A DNA stretch of 44,854 nt from Pseudomonas violetae. GTDB taxonomy: Bacteria; Pseudomonadota; Gammaproteobacteria; Pseudomonadales; Pseudomonadaceae. The notes below the pieces were generated by a model. It worked only from the letters and a program-made list of their open reading frames with translations, did no database searches and was not told the origin of the DNA. The stretch spans positions 1 to 44,854 of the forward strand of contig NZ_JAKNRW010000043.1 in NCBI RefSeq assembly GCF_023072615.1. Direction: 5' to 3'. Shown here in pieces: positions 16,330 through 23,763 of the stretch. The stretch's first letter is position 1; each line of letters begins with the position of its first letter. A program made the position numbers and the translations under genes.

Positions 16330-17724
16330 ATGGCTAGTTTTGCTCACACCGTCGGCGCCCAGGTCTATCGCTTCGAGAGCCTCAAGGACGTCATGGCCAA
16401 GGCCAGCCCGGCGCGCTCGGGGGATTTCCTGGCCGGCGTTGCCGCGCTCAACGATGGCGAGCGCGTCGCCGCGCAAATGGCGTTGGCCGACATCCCGCTC
16501 ACACACTTCCTGCAGGAAGTACTGATCCCCTACGAAGCCGATGAAGTGACCCGGCTGATCATCGACACCCATGACAAGCAGGCCTTCGCCGCGGTGAGCC
16601 ACCTCACCATCGGCGGATTTCGCGACTGGTTGCTGAGCGACCATGCCGACGAACAAAGCCTGCGCGCCCTCGCACCCGGCCTGACCCCGGAAATGGTCGC
16701 CGCCGTGTCCAAGATCATGCGCGTACAAGATCTGGTGCTGGTTGCGCAGAAGATCCGCGTGGTTACCCAATTTCGCGGCACGATGGGCTTGCGCGGCCGG
16801 CTGTCTACACGCCTGCAGCCCAACCATCCCACCGACGAGCCCGCCGGCATCGCAGCAAGCATCCTCGACGGCCTGCTGTATGGCAACGGCGATGCCATGA
16901 TCGGGATCAACCCGGCCACCGACAGCATCGCCTCCATCTGCGCGATGCTGGAAATGCTCGATGCCATCATCCAGCGCTATGACATTCCTACCCAGGCTTG
17001 TGTGCTGACCCATGTCACCACGTCCATCGAAGCGGTCAACCGCGGAGTCCCCCTGGACCTGGTGTTCCAGTCCATCGCGGGCACCGAAGCGGCCAACGCC
17101 AGTTTCGGCATCAACCTGAATGTGCTGCAGGAAGGCTACGACGCCGGGCTGAGCCTGAATCGTGGCACTCTCGGGCAGAACCTGATGTATTTCGAGACCG
17201 GCCAGGGCAGTGCCTTGTCCGCCAACGCCCACCACGGAGTCGATCAGCAGACCTGTGAAACCCGGGCCTACGCCGTTGCGCGACACTTCAAACCGTTTCT
17301 GGTAAACACGGTCGTAGGGTTTATCGGCCCGGAATACCTGTACAACGGCAAGCAGATCATCCGCGCCGGCCTTGAGGATCACTTCTGCGGCAAACTGCTG
17401 GGCGTGCCCATGGGTTGCGACATTTGCTACACCAACCACGCCGAAGCCGACCAGGACGACATGGACACCCTACTGACCTTGCTGGGCGTGGCCGGGATCA
17501 ACTTCATCATGGGCATCCCCGGCTCCGACGACATCATGCTCAACTACCAGACGACCTCGTTCCATGACGCGCTCTACGCGCGGCAGACCCTGGGCCTCAA
17601 ACCCGCACCGGAATTCGAACAGTGGCTGGCAAGAATGGGCATCTTCACCCAGGCGGACGGCAAGGTACTCTTCGGCAACAACCTGCCTCCGGCTTTCCGC
17701 CAGGCCCTGGCGCAATTGGGATGA
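16330..17724 (+). CDS. eutB: EutB, ethanolamine ammonia-lyase large subunit
   Basis: A 464-residue TIM-barrel catalytic subunit of the adenosylcobalamin-dependent ethanolamine ammonia-lyase, which converts ethanolamine to acetaldehyde and ammonia. Family signatures include GTMGLRGRLSTRLQPNHPTD, LLYGNGDAMIGINPATDS, and GVPMGCDICYTNHAEADQDD. The length matches E. coli EutB (453). A binding site CGGAG precedes the ATG. It overlaps eutC by four bases. No carboxysome-like shell genes and no EutA reactivase are present, so this is the simple pseudomonad pathway. Its B12 need fits the BtuB/BtuF genes elsewhere in the window, although these are not linked. Confidence 0.97.
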   Translation: MASFAHTVGAQVYRFESLKDVMAKASPARSGDFLAGVAALNDGERVAAQMALADIPLTHFLQEVLIPYEADEVTRLIIDTHDKQAFAAVSHLTIGGFRDWLLSDHADEQSLRALAPGLTPEMVAAVSKIMRVQDLVLVAQKIRVVTQFRGTMGLRGRLSTRLQPNHPTDEPAGIAASILDGLLYGNGDAMIGINPATDSIASICAMLEMLDAIIQRYDIPTQACVLTHVTTSIEAVNRGVPLDLVFQSIAGTEAANASFGINLNVLQEGYDAGLSLNRGTLGQNLMYFETGQGSALSANAHHGVDQQTCETRAYAVARHFKPFLVNTVVGFIGPEYLYNGKQIIRAGLEDHFCGKLLGVPMGCDICYTNHAEADQDDMDTLLTLLGVAGINFIMGIPGSDDIMLNYQTTSFHDALYARQTLGLKPAPEFEQWLARMGIFTQADGKVLFGNNLPPAFRQALAQLG

Positions 17725-18557
17725 GTGTTGATATGGAAAAACCACCTGTTGATCCACAAAACCCCTGGCTGGAACTGCGCCGCCTGACGCCGGCGCGCAT
17801 CGCACTCGGCCGAACCGGCACCAGCATGCCCACCAGCGCGCAGCTGGACTTCCAACTGGCCCACGCCCAGGCTCGGGACGCCGTGCATCTGCCATTTGAT
17901 CACGCTGGCATCCGTACACAACTCGATCAACGCGCACGGCAGAGCCTGTTGCTGCGCAGTGCGGCCACCGATCGCAACAGCTATCTGCAACGCCCGGACC
18001 TTGGCCGAAAATTGAGCGACCAGTCGGCCCAGACCCTGCGCGAGTACGCGCAGGCCAATCGCGGCGCAGTGGATCTGGTCATCGTGGTGGCCGACGGCTT
18101 GTCGGCGCTGGCCGTGCATCGGCACACCCTGCCTTTCCTGGAACGCATGGAAGAGCAGATCCAGGCCGAGGGCTGGTCAGTGTCGCCGGTAATCCTGGTC
18201 GAACAGGGCCGAGTCGCAGTGGGTGACGAAATCGGCGAACTGCTGGGCGCAAAAATGGTGGTCATATTGATCGGCGAACGCCCCGGCCTCAGCTCGCCGG
18301 ATAGCCTGGGCCTGTACTTCACCTACAACCCCAAGGTCGGACTGACCGATGCCTACCGCAACTGCATTTCCAATGTCCGCCTCGAAGGTTTGAGCTACGG
18401 CATGGCCGCCCACCGCTTGCTGTACCTGATGCGCGAGGCCTGTCGGCGGCAGTTGTCCGGGGTCAATTTGAAGGATGAAGCCCAGGTGCACACCCTGGAA
18501 GCGGACGCGGACGTTGAGATGAAAGGCAACTTCCTGCTGAGCCCACCAGAAGCCTGA
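17721..18557 (+). CDS. eutC: EutC, ethanolamine ammonia-lyase small subunit
   Basis: A 278-residue small subunit, partner of EutB and part of the cobalamin-binding interface. Signatures include LTPARIALGRTGTSMPTSAQLDFQLAHAQARDAV and, later, VVADGLSALAVHRH and LIGERPGLSSPDSLGLYFTYNP. The start at 17721 overlaps the eutB stop (ATGA); a second ATG at 17733 is possible. It ends the ethanolamine operon; no clear terminator was seen in the 119 bases after it. Confidence 0.96.
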   Translation: MSVDMEKPPVDPQNPWLELRRLTPARIALGRTGTSMPTSAQLDFQLAHAQARDAVHLPFDHAGIRTQLDQRARQSLLLRSAATDRNSYLQRPDLGRKLSDQSAQTLREYAQANRGAVDLVIVVADGLSALAVHRHTLPFLERMEEQIQAEGWSVSPVILVEQGRVAVGDEIGELLGAKMVVILIGERPGLSSPDSLGLYFTYNPKVGLTDAYRNCISNVRLEGLSYGMAAHRLLYLMREACRRQLSGVNLKDEAQVHTLEADADVEMKGNFLLSPPEA

Positions 18558-18676
18558 ACCGTTTCCGCATTGCGCTTGGCCTGCGGTTTCAGGCAGGATC
18601 GACCCACGGCTGCCCGAGTGAGAACCGTTCGCCGTCAGAACACGTGAAGACAGCCATTTGAAGACGAGACCTATCG

Positions 18677-19138
18677 ATGCGGATTATCCAAGCGACCCTC
18701 GAACACCTGGACATGCTGACCCCGTTATTCGTCAAATACCGTGAGTTCTATGGCTCCCTGCCTTACCCTGACTCATCCCGCGCGTTCCTCGAAAAACGCC
18801 TGCGTCGCAAGGAGTCAGTGATTTATCTGGCCCTGTCCGATGACGACAACAACAAGCTGATGGGCTTCTGCCAGCTGTACCCAAGCTTTTCTTCTCTTTC
18901 ACTCAAACGCGTATGGATCCTCAACGACATCTACGTCGCCGAAGACGCCCGCCGCCAGTTGGTGGCCGACAACCTGATCCGCACCGCGAAGAAGATGGCC
19001 AAGGATACCAACGCCGTGCGCATGCGCGTTTCCACCAGCAGTGATAACGAAGTCGCGCAGAAAACCTACGAATCCATCGGATTCAAGGAAGACACCGAAT
19101 TCAAGAACTACGTACTGCCGATCAGCGAAGAGCTCTGA
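18677..19138 (+). CDS. GNAT family N-acetyltransferase
   Basis: A 153-residue single-domain GNAT protein. The hydrophobic strand and acetyl-CoA loop are seen as VWILNDIYVAEDARRQLVADNLI (about 77-99), although the usual RxxGxG/A is degenerate here (RRQLVA). The C-terminal part AQKTYESIGFKED is typical GNAT. The acceptor is unknown. Stands alone between eutC and a REP pair. Confidence 0.85.
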   Translation: MRIIQATLEHLDMLTPLFVKYREFYGSLPYPDSSRAFLEKRLRRKESVIYLALSDDDNNKLMGFCQLYPSFSSLSLKRVWILNDIYVAEDARRQLVADNLIRTAKKMAKDTNAVRMRVSTSSDNEVAQKTYESIGFKEDTEFKNYVLPISEEL

Positions 19139-19145
19139 CCCCCAA

Positions 19146-19247
19146 CTGTAGGAGCGAGATCGCTCGCGATGGTCGTCAACGATGACGCTGGGCACCTGAA
19201 CCCCCGCAACGCTCTCGGGCTTTTCGCGAGCACGCTCGCTCCTACAG
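19146..19247. repeat. REP inverted pair (REPIN-like) C
   Basis: CTGTAGGAGCGAGATCGCTC (19146-19165, continuing to 19172) is answered by an inverse copy at 19221-19247 ending in CTCGCTCCTACAG. It lies directly after the acetyltransferase gene. Confidence 0.85.
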
Positions 19248-19322
19248 AATATCGCGGACACACCGCCGGTCTCCCCGACATCCCCCGCTACAAACTCAAC
19301 GCGCTTTTCAGTTGTCAGCTCG

Positions 19323-19343
19323 TATAATGCCGACCTTTTCGGC
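19323..19343 (+). promoter_or_regulatory. Possible -10 box and leader hairpin before dedA
   Basis: A perfect TATAAT (19323-19328) is followed at once by GCCGA-CCTTT-TCGGC, a small inverted repeat (19329-19343). No good -35 is seen at the right distance. If used, it gives a leader of roughly 95 bases before the dedA start. Confidence 0.35.
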
Positions 19344-19431
19344 TCGTAAGAAAAACTACATATCCCTGTAGGCTTTCGCGTAGTCATTCGCACAGGCCTG
19401 CAGAGTCGGGCCGTCACCACAGGTGCTTTCC

Positions 19432-20088
19432 ATGGATTTCAACCCGCTCGACCTTATCCTGCATCTCGACGTCTACCTCGATTTGCTGGTCAATAACTAC
19501 GGGCCATGGATCTACGCCATTCTGTTCCTGGTGATTTTTTGCGAGACCGGCCTGGTGGTCATGCCATTCCTGCCAGGTGATTCCCTGTTGTTTATCGCAG
19601 GTGCTGTAGCCGCCGGTGGTGGCATGGACCCGGTACTGCTGGGTGGCCTGTTGATGCTAGCGGCCATCCTCGGCGACAGTACCAACTATGTGATCGGACG
19701 AACGGCGGGCGAACGCTTGTTCAGCAACCCCAATTCGAAAATCTTCCGCCGCGACTACCTGCAGCAAACTCACGACTTCTACGACAAGCACGGTGGCAAA
19801 ACGGTGACCCTGGCGCGCTTCCTGCCGATCATCCGTACGTTCGCGCCGTTCGTCGCCGGCGTTGCCCGGATGCCTTACCCGCGCTTCTTCTTTTTCAGCG
19901 TACTGGGCACGATCCTCTGGGTGGGCGGCCTGGTGACACTTGGCTACTTCTTCGGCAACGTGCCGTTCATCAAGAGCAACCTGTCGTTACTGGTGGTCGG
20001 CATTATCCTGCTGTCGCTGGTTCCGATGATCATCGGCATCGTGCGCAGCCGCATCAGCGGTTCCAGCTCCAAAACCGCCCCACGCTGA
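19432..20088 (+). CDS. DedA family membrane protein
   Basis: A 218-residue inner-membrane protein of the DedA family, whose members flip undecaprenyl phosphate or other lipids and support envelope integrity and proton-motive force. The hallmark CETGLVVMPFLPGDSLLFIAGAVAA (about 37-61) and the RFLPIIRTFAPFVAGVARMPYPRFF segment (about 125-149) with the conserved arginines are present. The ATG at 19432 has AGGTG six bases upstream. This is the second DedA in the window; the first is fused to a PAP2 phosphatase. The peptidase gene starts 6 bases after its stop. Confidence 0.93.
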   Translation: MDFNPLDLILHLDVYLDLLVNNYGPWIYAILFLVIFCETGLVVMPFLPGDSLLFIAGAVAAGGGMDPVLLGGLLMLAAILGDSTNYVIGRTAGERLFSNPNSKIFRRDYLQQTHDFYDKHGGKTVTLARFLPIIRTFAPFVAGVARMPYPRFFFFSVLGTILWVGGLVTLGYFFGNVPFIKSNLSLLVVGIILLSLVPMIIGIVRSRISGSSSKTAPR

Positions 20089-20094
20089 TCATCC

Positions 20095-20907
20095 ATGTGG
20101 TCCCTGAGCGCTTGGCGGCGCCAGCGCATCCTGGCCAAACACCCGATTGCCGACGACCTGTGGCAACGGGTGCGCCATCATTTGAGCTTTCTCGACGGCA
20201 TCAGCACCGAGGAAGAACGGTGGCTGCGTGAAGCCGGCGTGCTGTTCCTCGACCAGAAGCACCTGACCGCCTTACCCGGCGTCGAACTGCACCAGGAACA
20301 ACGCCTGCTGCTGGCCGTCCAGGCGCAATTGCCGCTGCTGCACCTGGGCGACCTGAACTGGTACCAGGGTTTTCACGAAATCGTTCTCTACCCGGATGAC
20401 TTCCTCAGCCCCCAGCGCCATCGCGACGCCAGCGGCGTCGAACACGAGTGGGACGGCGAGCACAGCGGCGAAGCCTGGCAGCAAGGCCCGATCATCCTCG
20501 CCTGGCCCGGCGTGATGGCCAGCGGCGGCTGGGAAGGCTACAACCTGGTCATCCACGAGCTCGCGCACAAACTCGACATGCTCAACGGCGAAGCCAACGG
20601 TCTGCCGCCGCTGCACGCCAACATGCGGGTCAGCGACTGGGCCAGGATCATGCAGGAGGCGTACGACGACCTCGACCGGCAACTGGACCGAAACCCCGAT
20701 GCACAGACCGCCATCGATCCGTACGCCGCAGAGAATCCAGCGGAGTTTTTCGCTGTCACCAGCGAATATTTCTTCAGCGCCCCGGATTTGCTGCACGAGG
20801 CGTATCCTCAGGTCTACGACCAGCTGAAGCTGTTTTACCGGCAGGACCCACTGGCCCGGCTGCGGCAACTTCAGGCCGAAGACCCGGTCTATCAGGCACA
20901 CGACTAA
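20095..20907 (+). CDS. mtfA: MtfA-type zinc-dependent peptidase (M90)
   Basis: A 270-residue cytosolic metallopeptidase of the MtfA/YeeI family (M90). The zinc motif H154-E-L-A-H158 is in VIHELAHKLDMLNG, and the downstream NPAEFFAVTSEYFF helix provides the third ligand region. In E. coli MtfA binds the Mlc repressor and affects glucose uptake; whether that role holds in Pseudomonas is unknown. It is coupled closely to dedA upstream, so the two are probably cotranscribed. Confidence 0.92.
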   Translation: MWSLSAWRRQRILAKHPIADDLWQRVRHHLSFLDGISTEEERWLREAGVLFLDQKHLTALPGVELHQEQRLLLAVQAQLPLLHLGDLNWYQGFHEIVLYPDDFLSPQRHRDASGVEHEWDGEHSGEAWQQGPIILAWPGVMASGGWEGYNLVIHELAHKLDMLNGEANGLPPLHANMRVSDWARIMQEAYDDLDRQLDRNPDAQTAIDPYAAENPAEFFAVTSEYFFSAPDLLHEAYPQVYDQLKLFYRQDPLARLRQLQAEDPVYQAHD

Positions 20908-20952
20908 GGTCTCTACGACCCTTGGTACGTGGCATCGACGGCGGAATATGCC

Positions 20953-20958
20953 TATAAT
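20953..20958 (+). promoter_or_regulatory. Possible -10 box for ppa
   Basis: A perfect TATAAT lies 63 bases before the ppa ATG. The -35 position (TGGCAT, 20931-20936) is weak. Two direct repeats follow between this box and the gene. Confidence 0.4.
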
Positions 20959-20967
20959 CGCCGCCAC

Positions 20968-21001
20968 TTTTTGGTCAATCCGGCCAAGTGTTTTTGGTCA
21001 A
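20968..21001 (+). repeat. Direct repeat of 11 bases in the ppa leader
   Basis: TTTTTGGTCAA occurs at 20968-20978 and again at 20991-21001, exactly 23 bases apart, between the -10 box and the binding site (GGGGG) of ppa. Confidence 0.8.
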
Positions 21002-21020
21002 CTAACGGGGGCACCGCCCA

Positions 21021-21548
21021 ATGAGCTACAGCAAGATTCCGGCTGGCAAAGACCTGCCGAACGACATCTACGTCGCGATCGAGATTCCGGCCAACCACGC
21101 GCCGATCAAATACGAAATCGACAAAGACAGCGATTGCCTGTTCGTTGACCGTTTCATGGCCACCCCGATGTTCTACCCGGCCAACTACGGTTTCATCCCG
21201 AACACCCTGGCTGACGACGGTGATCCCCTCGACGTGCTGGTCGTGACCCCTTACCCGGTTGCTCCAGGCTCGGTGATCCGCGCCCGTCCGGTCGGCATCC
21301 TGCATATGACCGACGACGGTGGCGGCGATGCCAAAGTCATCGCAGTCCCACACGACAAGCTGTCCCAGCTCTACGTCGACGTGAAGGAATACACCGATCT
21401 GCCAGCCCTGCTGCTGGAACAGATCAAACACTTCTTCGAGAACTACAAAGATCTCGAAAAAGGCAAATGGGTGAAAATCGAAGGTTGGGGCGACGCAGAA
21501 GCAGCCCGCACCGAGATCATGAAGTCGGTTGCGGCCTATAAAGGCTAA
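21021..21548 (+). CDS. ppa: Ppa, inorganic pyrophosphatase (family I)
   Basis: A 175-residue soluble pyrophosphatase, the usual bacterial length. It hydrolyses pyrophosphate to drive biosynthetic reactions. The metal-binding signature DDGDPLDVLV (Asp65, Asp66, Asp68, Asp71) is intact. The conserved KYEIDKDS and YPANYGFIPNT are present. It is followed by a strong intrinsic terminator. Confidence 0.97.
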   Translation: MSYSKIPAGKDLPNDIYVAIEIPANHAPIKYEIDKDSDCLFVDRFMATPMFYPANYGFIPNTLADDGDPLDVLVVTPYPVAPGSVIRARPVGILHMTDDGGGDAKVIAVPHDKLSQLYVDVKEYTDLPALLLEQIKHFFENYKDLEKGKWVKIEGWGDAEAARTEIMKSVAAYKG

Positions 21549-21570
21549 AGAAGCAGCTTCAAGCATCAAG

Positions 21571-21597
21571 AAAAACCCCGGTGATCCGGGGTTTTTT
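21571..21597 (+). terminator. Rho-independent terminator of ppa
   Basis: The stem CCCCGG-TGAT-CCGGGG is flanked by five A and six T, 22 bases after the ppa stop codon. Confidence 0.92.
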
Positions 21598-21615
21598 GTG
21601 GACGGGGGAAACTGC

Positions 21616-21634
21616 GTTAAACGCTGGGTTTAAC
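21616..21634. promoter_or_regulatory. Perfect palindrome upstream of the S24 regulator gene
   Basis: GTTAAAC-GCTGG-GTTTAAC: two 7-base arms, exact inverse copies, with 5 bases between. It is 130 bases upstream of the regulator start and 19 bases after the ppa terminator. A repressor operator is a natural reading, but unproven. Confidence 0.45.
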
Positions 21635-21710
21635 TGCGAGACGGATTGGTTTTTCCTTGTTTAATTTTCCCACAATACGTCTTACATCCGGTCGTAAAAA
21701 TCACGCGATA

Positions 21711-21756
21711 TTTGAACGCTTCGTTGATTCAAAGCCTTGGCATACGGCTTTAGACT
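21711..21756 (+). promoter_or_regulatory. Predicted leaderless promoter and dyads of the S24 regulator gene
   Basis: TTCAAA (21728-21733) and TAGACT (21751-21756), each 4 of 6 to the sigma-70 consensus, are exactly 17 bases apart; the expected start site coincides with the ATG at 21764. Two dyads overlap it: TTTGAA-N11-TTCAAA (21711-21733) and AAAGCC-N9-GGCTTT (21731-21751). No Shine-Dalgarno sequence is present, as in phage cI transcripts. Confidence 0.5.
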
Positions 21757-21763
21757 CGCGTTT

Positions 21764-22516
21764 ATGAAAAAGAATAAAACCTGCGGTAAACGATTCAAGG
21801 CCGTCCTTAAGGAGGCGAAAATCACGACGACGGCATTCGCCGACTTCCTGAAGATCGCCCAGGCGCAAAACGTCCATAACTGGTACACACGAGGCGTGCC
21901 CGAGTACCGCATGGAGGAAGTCGCCAGGATTCTGTCCATCAACAGCGCCTGGCTGAAAACCGGCGAGGGTCCCAAAGACGCCAAGGAAACGCGCCTGATC
22001 CACGACACCGGCAACATCTTCGACGCCCATGCCATACGCGGCACCTACCAAGTGATCGAACAGACGGATGTCGAGGTGCCCTTCTACAAGGAAATGCCCC
22101 TCACACCCGGCTCCAGCAAAACCCACGTCGTCAAAGATCCCGAGAACTCCATCCGCCTGCCACGCTGCGACCTCGACTCCCTGGAAATCCGCCACGCCGA
22201 CGCCATTTGCGCGCGAATGGTAGGCAACAGCATGGCGGAAAAAATCGAAGATGGCTCTCTGGTCGCGATTGATCGGGGGCTCACTCAAATCATCGATGGC
22301 GAGATCTACGCCATCGAACATGACGGCATGCTACTGATCAAATACCTGCACCGCGTACCGGGTAACGCCATACGCATACGCAGCCACAACAGCGCCCAAT
22401 ACCCCGACGAAGTCTTCCGTTCGGCGCAGATTGAAGAGCAGAACATTCGCGTGCTGGGCTGGGTGTTCTGGTGGTCCACTTTGAACAAACGTCGGCCGCT
22501 GGTGCCGTTTCTGTAA
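21764..22516 (+). CDS. LexA/cI-like repressor, HTH plus S24 peptidase domain
   Basis: A 250-residue regulator. Residues about 8-70 are an N-terminal DNA-binding domain of phage-repressor type (NVHNWYTRGVPEYRMEEVARILSINSAWLKTGEG). Residues about 100-240 are a LexA-like S24 domain with the catalytic serine Ser156 (VGNSMAEKIEDG) and lysine Lys193 (MLLIKYL), 37 residues apart as in LexA. No Ala-Gly or Cys-Gly dipeptide, the usual self-cleavage site, is seen in the linker (about 80-135). No tailocin, bacteriocin or prophage genes adjoin it, so it is an orphan. No binding site precedes the ATG; see the promoter entry. PrtR/AlpR-like regulators in Pseudomonas control pyocin or lysis genes, but targets here are unknown. 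Confidence 0.88.
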   Translation: MKKNKTCGKRFKAVLKEAKITTTAFADFLKIAQAQNVHNWYTRGVPEYRMEEVARILSINSAWLKTGEGPKDAKETRLIHDTGNIFDAHAIRGTYQVIEQTDVEVPFYKEMPLTPGSSKTHVVKDPENSIRLPRCDLDSLEIRHADAICARMVGNSMAEKIEDGSLVAIDRGLTQIIDGEIYAIEHDGMLLIKYLHRVPGNAIRIRSHNSAQYPDEVFRSAQIEEQNIRVLGWVFWWSTLNKRRPLVPFL

Positions 22517-22536
22517 ACCAGAGGAAGTAACCGGAA

Positions 22537-22557
22537 GCAGCTAGCGAAGTTAGCTGC
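22537..22557. other. Perfect hairpin downstream of the S24 regulator gene
   Basis: GCAGCTA-GCGAAGT-TAGCTGC, a 7-bp stem with a 7-base loop, starts 21 bases after the stop. No T tract follows. It may be a single REP-like element or a weak transcript end. Confidence 0.5.
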
Positions 22558-22913
22558 TACACACACCGAAACGCTCTACCTACCACATCACACTGGGAAT
22601 TCCCCAAAAAAATCAGTATGCTGCGCCCCACATTTGCGCATCGACCCTACCCAAGGCTCAGATCGCACCGACCTGGCAGATGATTTTCTCCCCAGGTCCC
22701 ACAGCCGGACGCAAGATCCGGGTGTACGTTTTGAAGGCTGGCGCGGTTTACCAAAAATGAATCAAGCCAGTCCCCGAGAAGCCGGCCACAAGCCGGCTTT
22801 TTAATGCCTGTCGAAAAGCCGCGCGTAGCGAAGAAGATGAAACACTCATCGCTGTGGTCTCCGAACGCCTTGCCGCCCCTCAGCGAGTCAAGGTAAGCCT
22901 GTATGACCTGTAG
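22554..22913 (+). pseudogene. Possible decayed reading frame after the regulator
   Basis: One frame is open from 22554 to a TGA at 22758 and again to a TAG at 22911. The first part can only start at an internal ATG (22680), giving MIFSPGPTAGRKIRVYVLKA and 6 more residues. The second part ends with DETLIAVVSERLAAPQRVKV and reads like real protein, but it has no proper start and runs through a terminator hairpin. I do not recognise either part. This is the only content I see in the 437-bp stretch 22517-22953 apart from two hairpins. It could equally be chance. Confidence 0.2.
22779..22803 (+). terminator. Intrinsic terminator downstream of the S24 regulator
   Basis: The stem AAGCCGGC-CACAA-GCCGGCTT (8 bp, 5-base loop) is followed by further T residues. 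It is 263 bases after the regulator stop, so it ends either a long 3' region or a short transcript arising inside the gap. Confidence 0.75.
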
Positions 22914-22953
22914 TTTCCTATCCGCTCATGTTCAGCAACGCTGCTGCCTCCCC

Positions 22954-23760
22954 TCACGGATAACTAAACCTCTTAACCAACGTCAACTCCCCCACCGCCC
23001 GCATCGGCACCAGAAACGTCTCCATCTTCTCACTAGGCGTGCCCTCCTCCGTAATCACCGTCACCTGCGCCGTCGTCAGCGCCTGCACGGCATCTTCCTG
23101 CCCTTCGTCATCGCTGCGATACCCGCCGCCAAAATAATTCACGTACACCAGGTATTGACCCTTGATCGGCGCCGGCATGGCGAAGATTTCCGGGCCGTAG
23201 CCGGTGGTGACGTCAACGTCGAGCGCGGCGCCGTTCGGGACGGCGCGGTCGCCGTACCAGATGTGGGCGCCGTCCGGGGTGATGAGGTGCAGGTCCAGGT
23301 CGGTGTTGTCGCTGTCCCATGCCAGCAGTACCCGTAGCTTGGCCGGGGTGGCGCCACCGCTGGTGTTGAGGAACTGGGTGCGATGGCGTTGCTGGCCGTT
23401 GGGGCTGCGGACTTCGACGCTGTTGCTGCCGTTGGGGAATGAGAACGGGCGGTCGAAGCGGCCGGCGGCGTCGATTTTCAGAGGCATGCTGACGCCGTTG
23501 ACGATCAGGCGACCGGGATCAGCGGACTTGGGGGTGGCTTTGATCTGGCCGGTGATGCGGGCCGTGTTGGCCTGGCCGGCGGGAGTATTTACCGACGAAG
23601 CCGGGTAGTTGACGGTCTGGCGGAAGCTTTCGCCCTCGCCTTCGGCTGCGCCGCTGCGCCAGCCGCCGACGGGTGTGTCGAGTTTCACGGCGCTCTGGGC
23701 CGCAACAATGGTTGGCAATAGGCAGAGGAGCAGGATGATCGGTGGATAACGGAGTTTCAT
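22954..23760 (-). CDS. magF: MagF, DUF2135 (YfaP-like) periplasmic protein
   Basis: A 268-residue exported protein: signal peptide MKLRYPPIILLLCLLPTIVAA, then VKLDTPVGGWRSG. The C-terminal half (about 125-268) is the DUF2135 domain, with LRVLLAWDSDNTDLDLHLITPDGAHIWYGDRAV, YGPEIFAMPAPIKGQYLVYVNYFGG and the closing TLVKRFSYP. The middle (about 75-125) looks like a carboxypeptidase-regulatory-type beta domain. It is last in the mag operon, 3 bases after magE. It is a paralogue of MagA at the other end of the operon. In P. aeruginosa, MagF is reported among the operon-encoded partners of the macroglobulin MagD. Confidence 0.88.
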   Translation of the reverse strand: MKLRYPPIILLLCLLPTIVAAQSAVKLDTPVGGWRSGAAEGEGESFRQTVNYPASSVNTPAGQANTARITGQIKATPKSADPGRLIVNGVSMPLKIDAAGRFDRPFSFPNGSNSVEVRSPNGQQRHRTQFLNTSGGATPAKLRVLLAWDSDNTDLDLHLITPDGAHIWYGDRAVPNGAALDVDVTTGYGPEIFAMPAPIKGQYLVYVNYFGGGYRSDDEGQEDAVQALTTAQVTVITEEGTPSEKMETFLVPMRAVGELTLVKRFSYP

Positions 23761-23763
23761 GGC

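Noticed and set aside
16315..17439. 374-codon minus-strand frame opposite eutB
   Set aside because: Same reason: shadow of a well-conserved enzyme gene.
13159..18557. Ethanolamine microcompartment (BMC) locus
   Set aside because: Only dehydrogenase, permease and EutBC are present; no shell proteins, EutA or EutDEG.
22804..22896. 30-codon plus-strand frame starting MPVEKPRVAKK
   Set aside because: It starts inside the T tract end of a terminator, has no binding site, and overlaps the other, more protein-like frame.
21764..22913. Prophage or tailocin remnant around the S24 regulator
   Set aside because: No integrase, tail, holin or attachment-site repeats are visible; only the regulator itself is phage-like.
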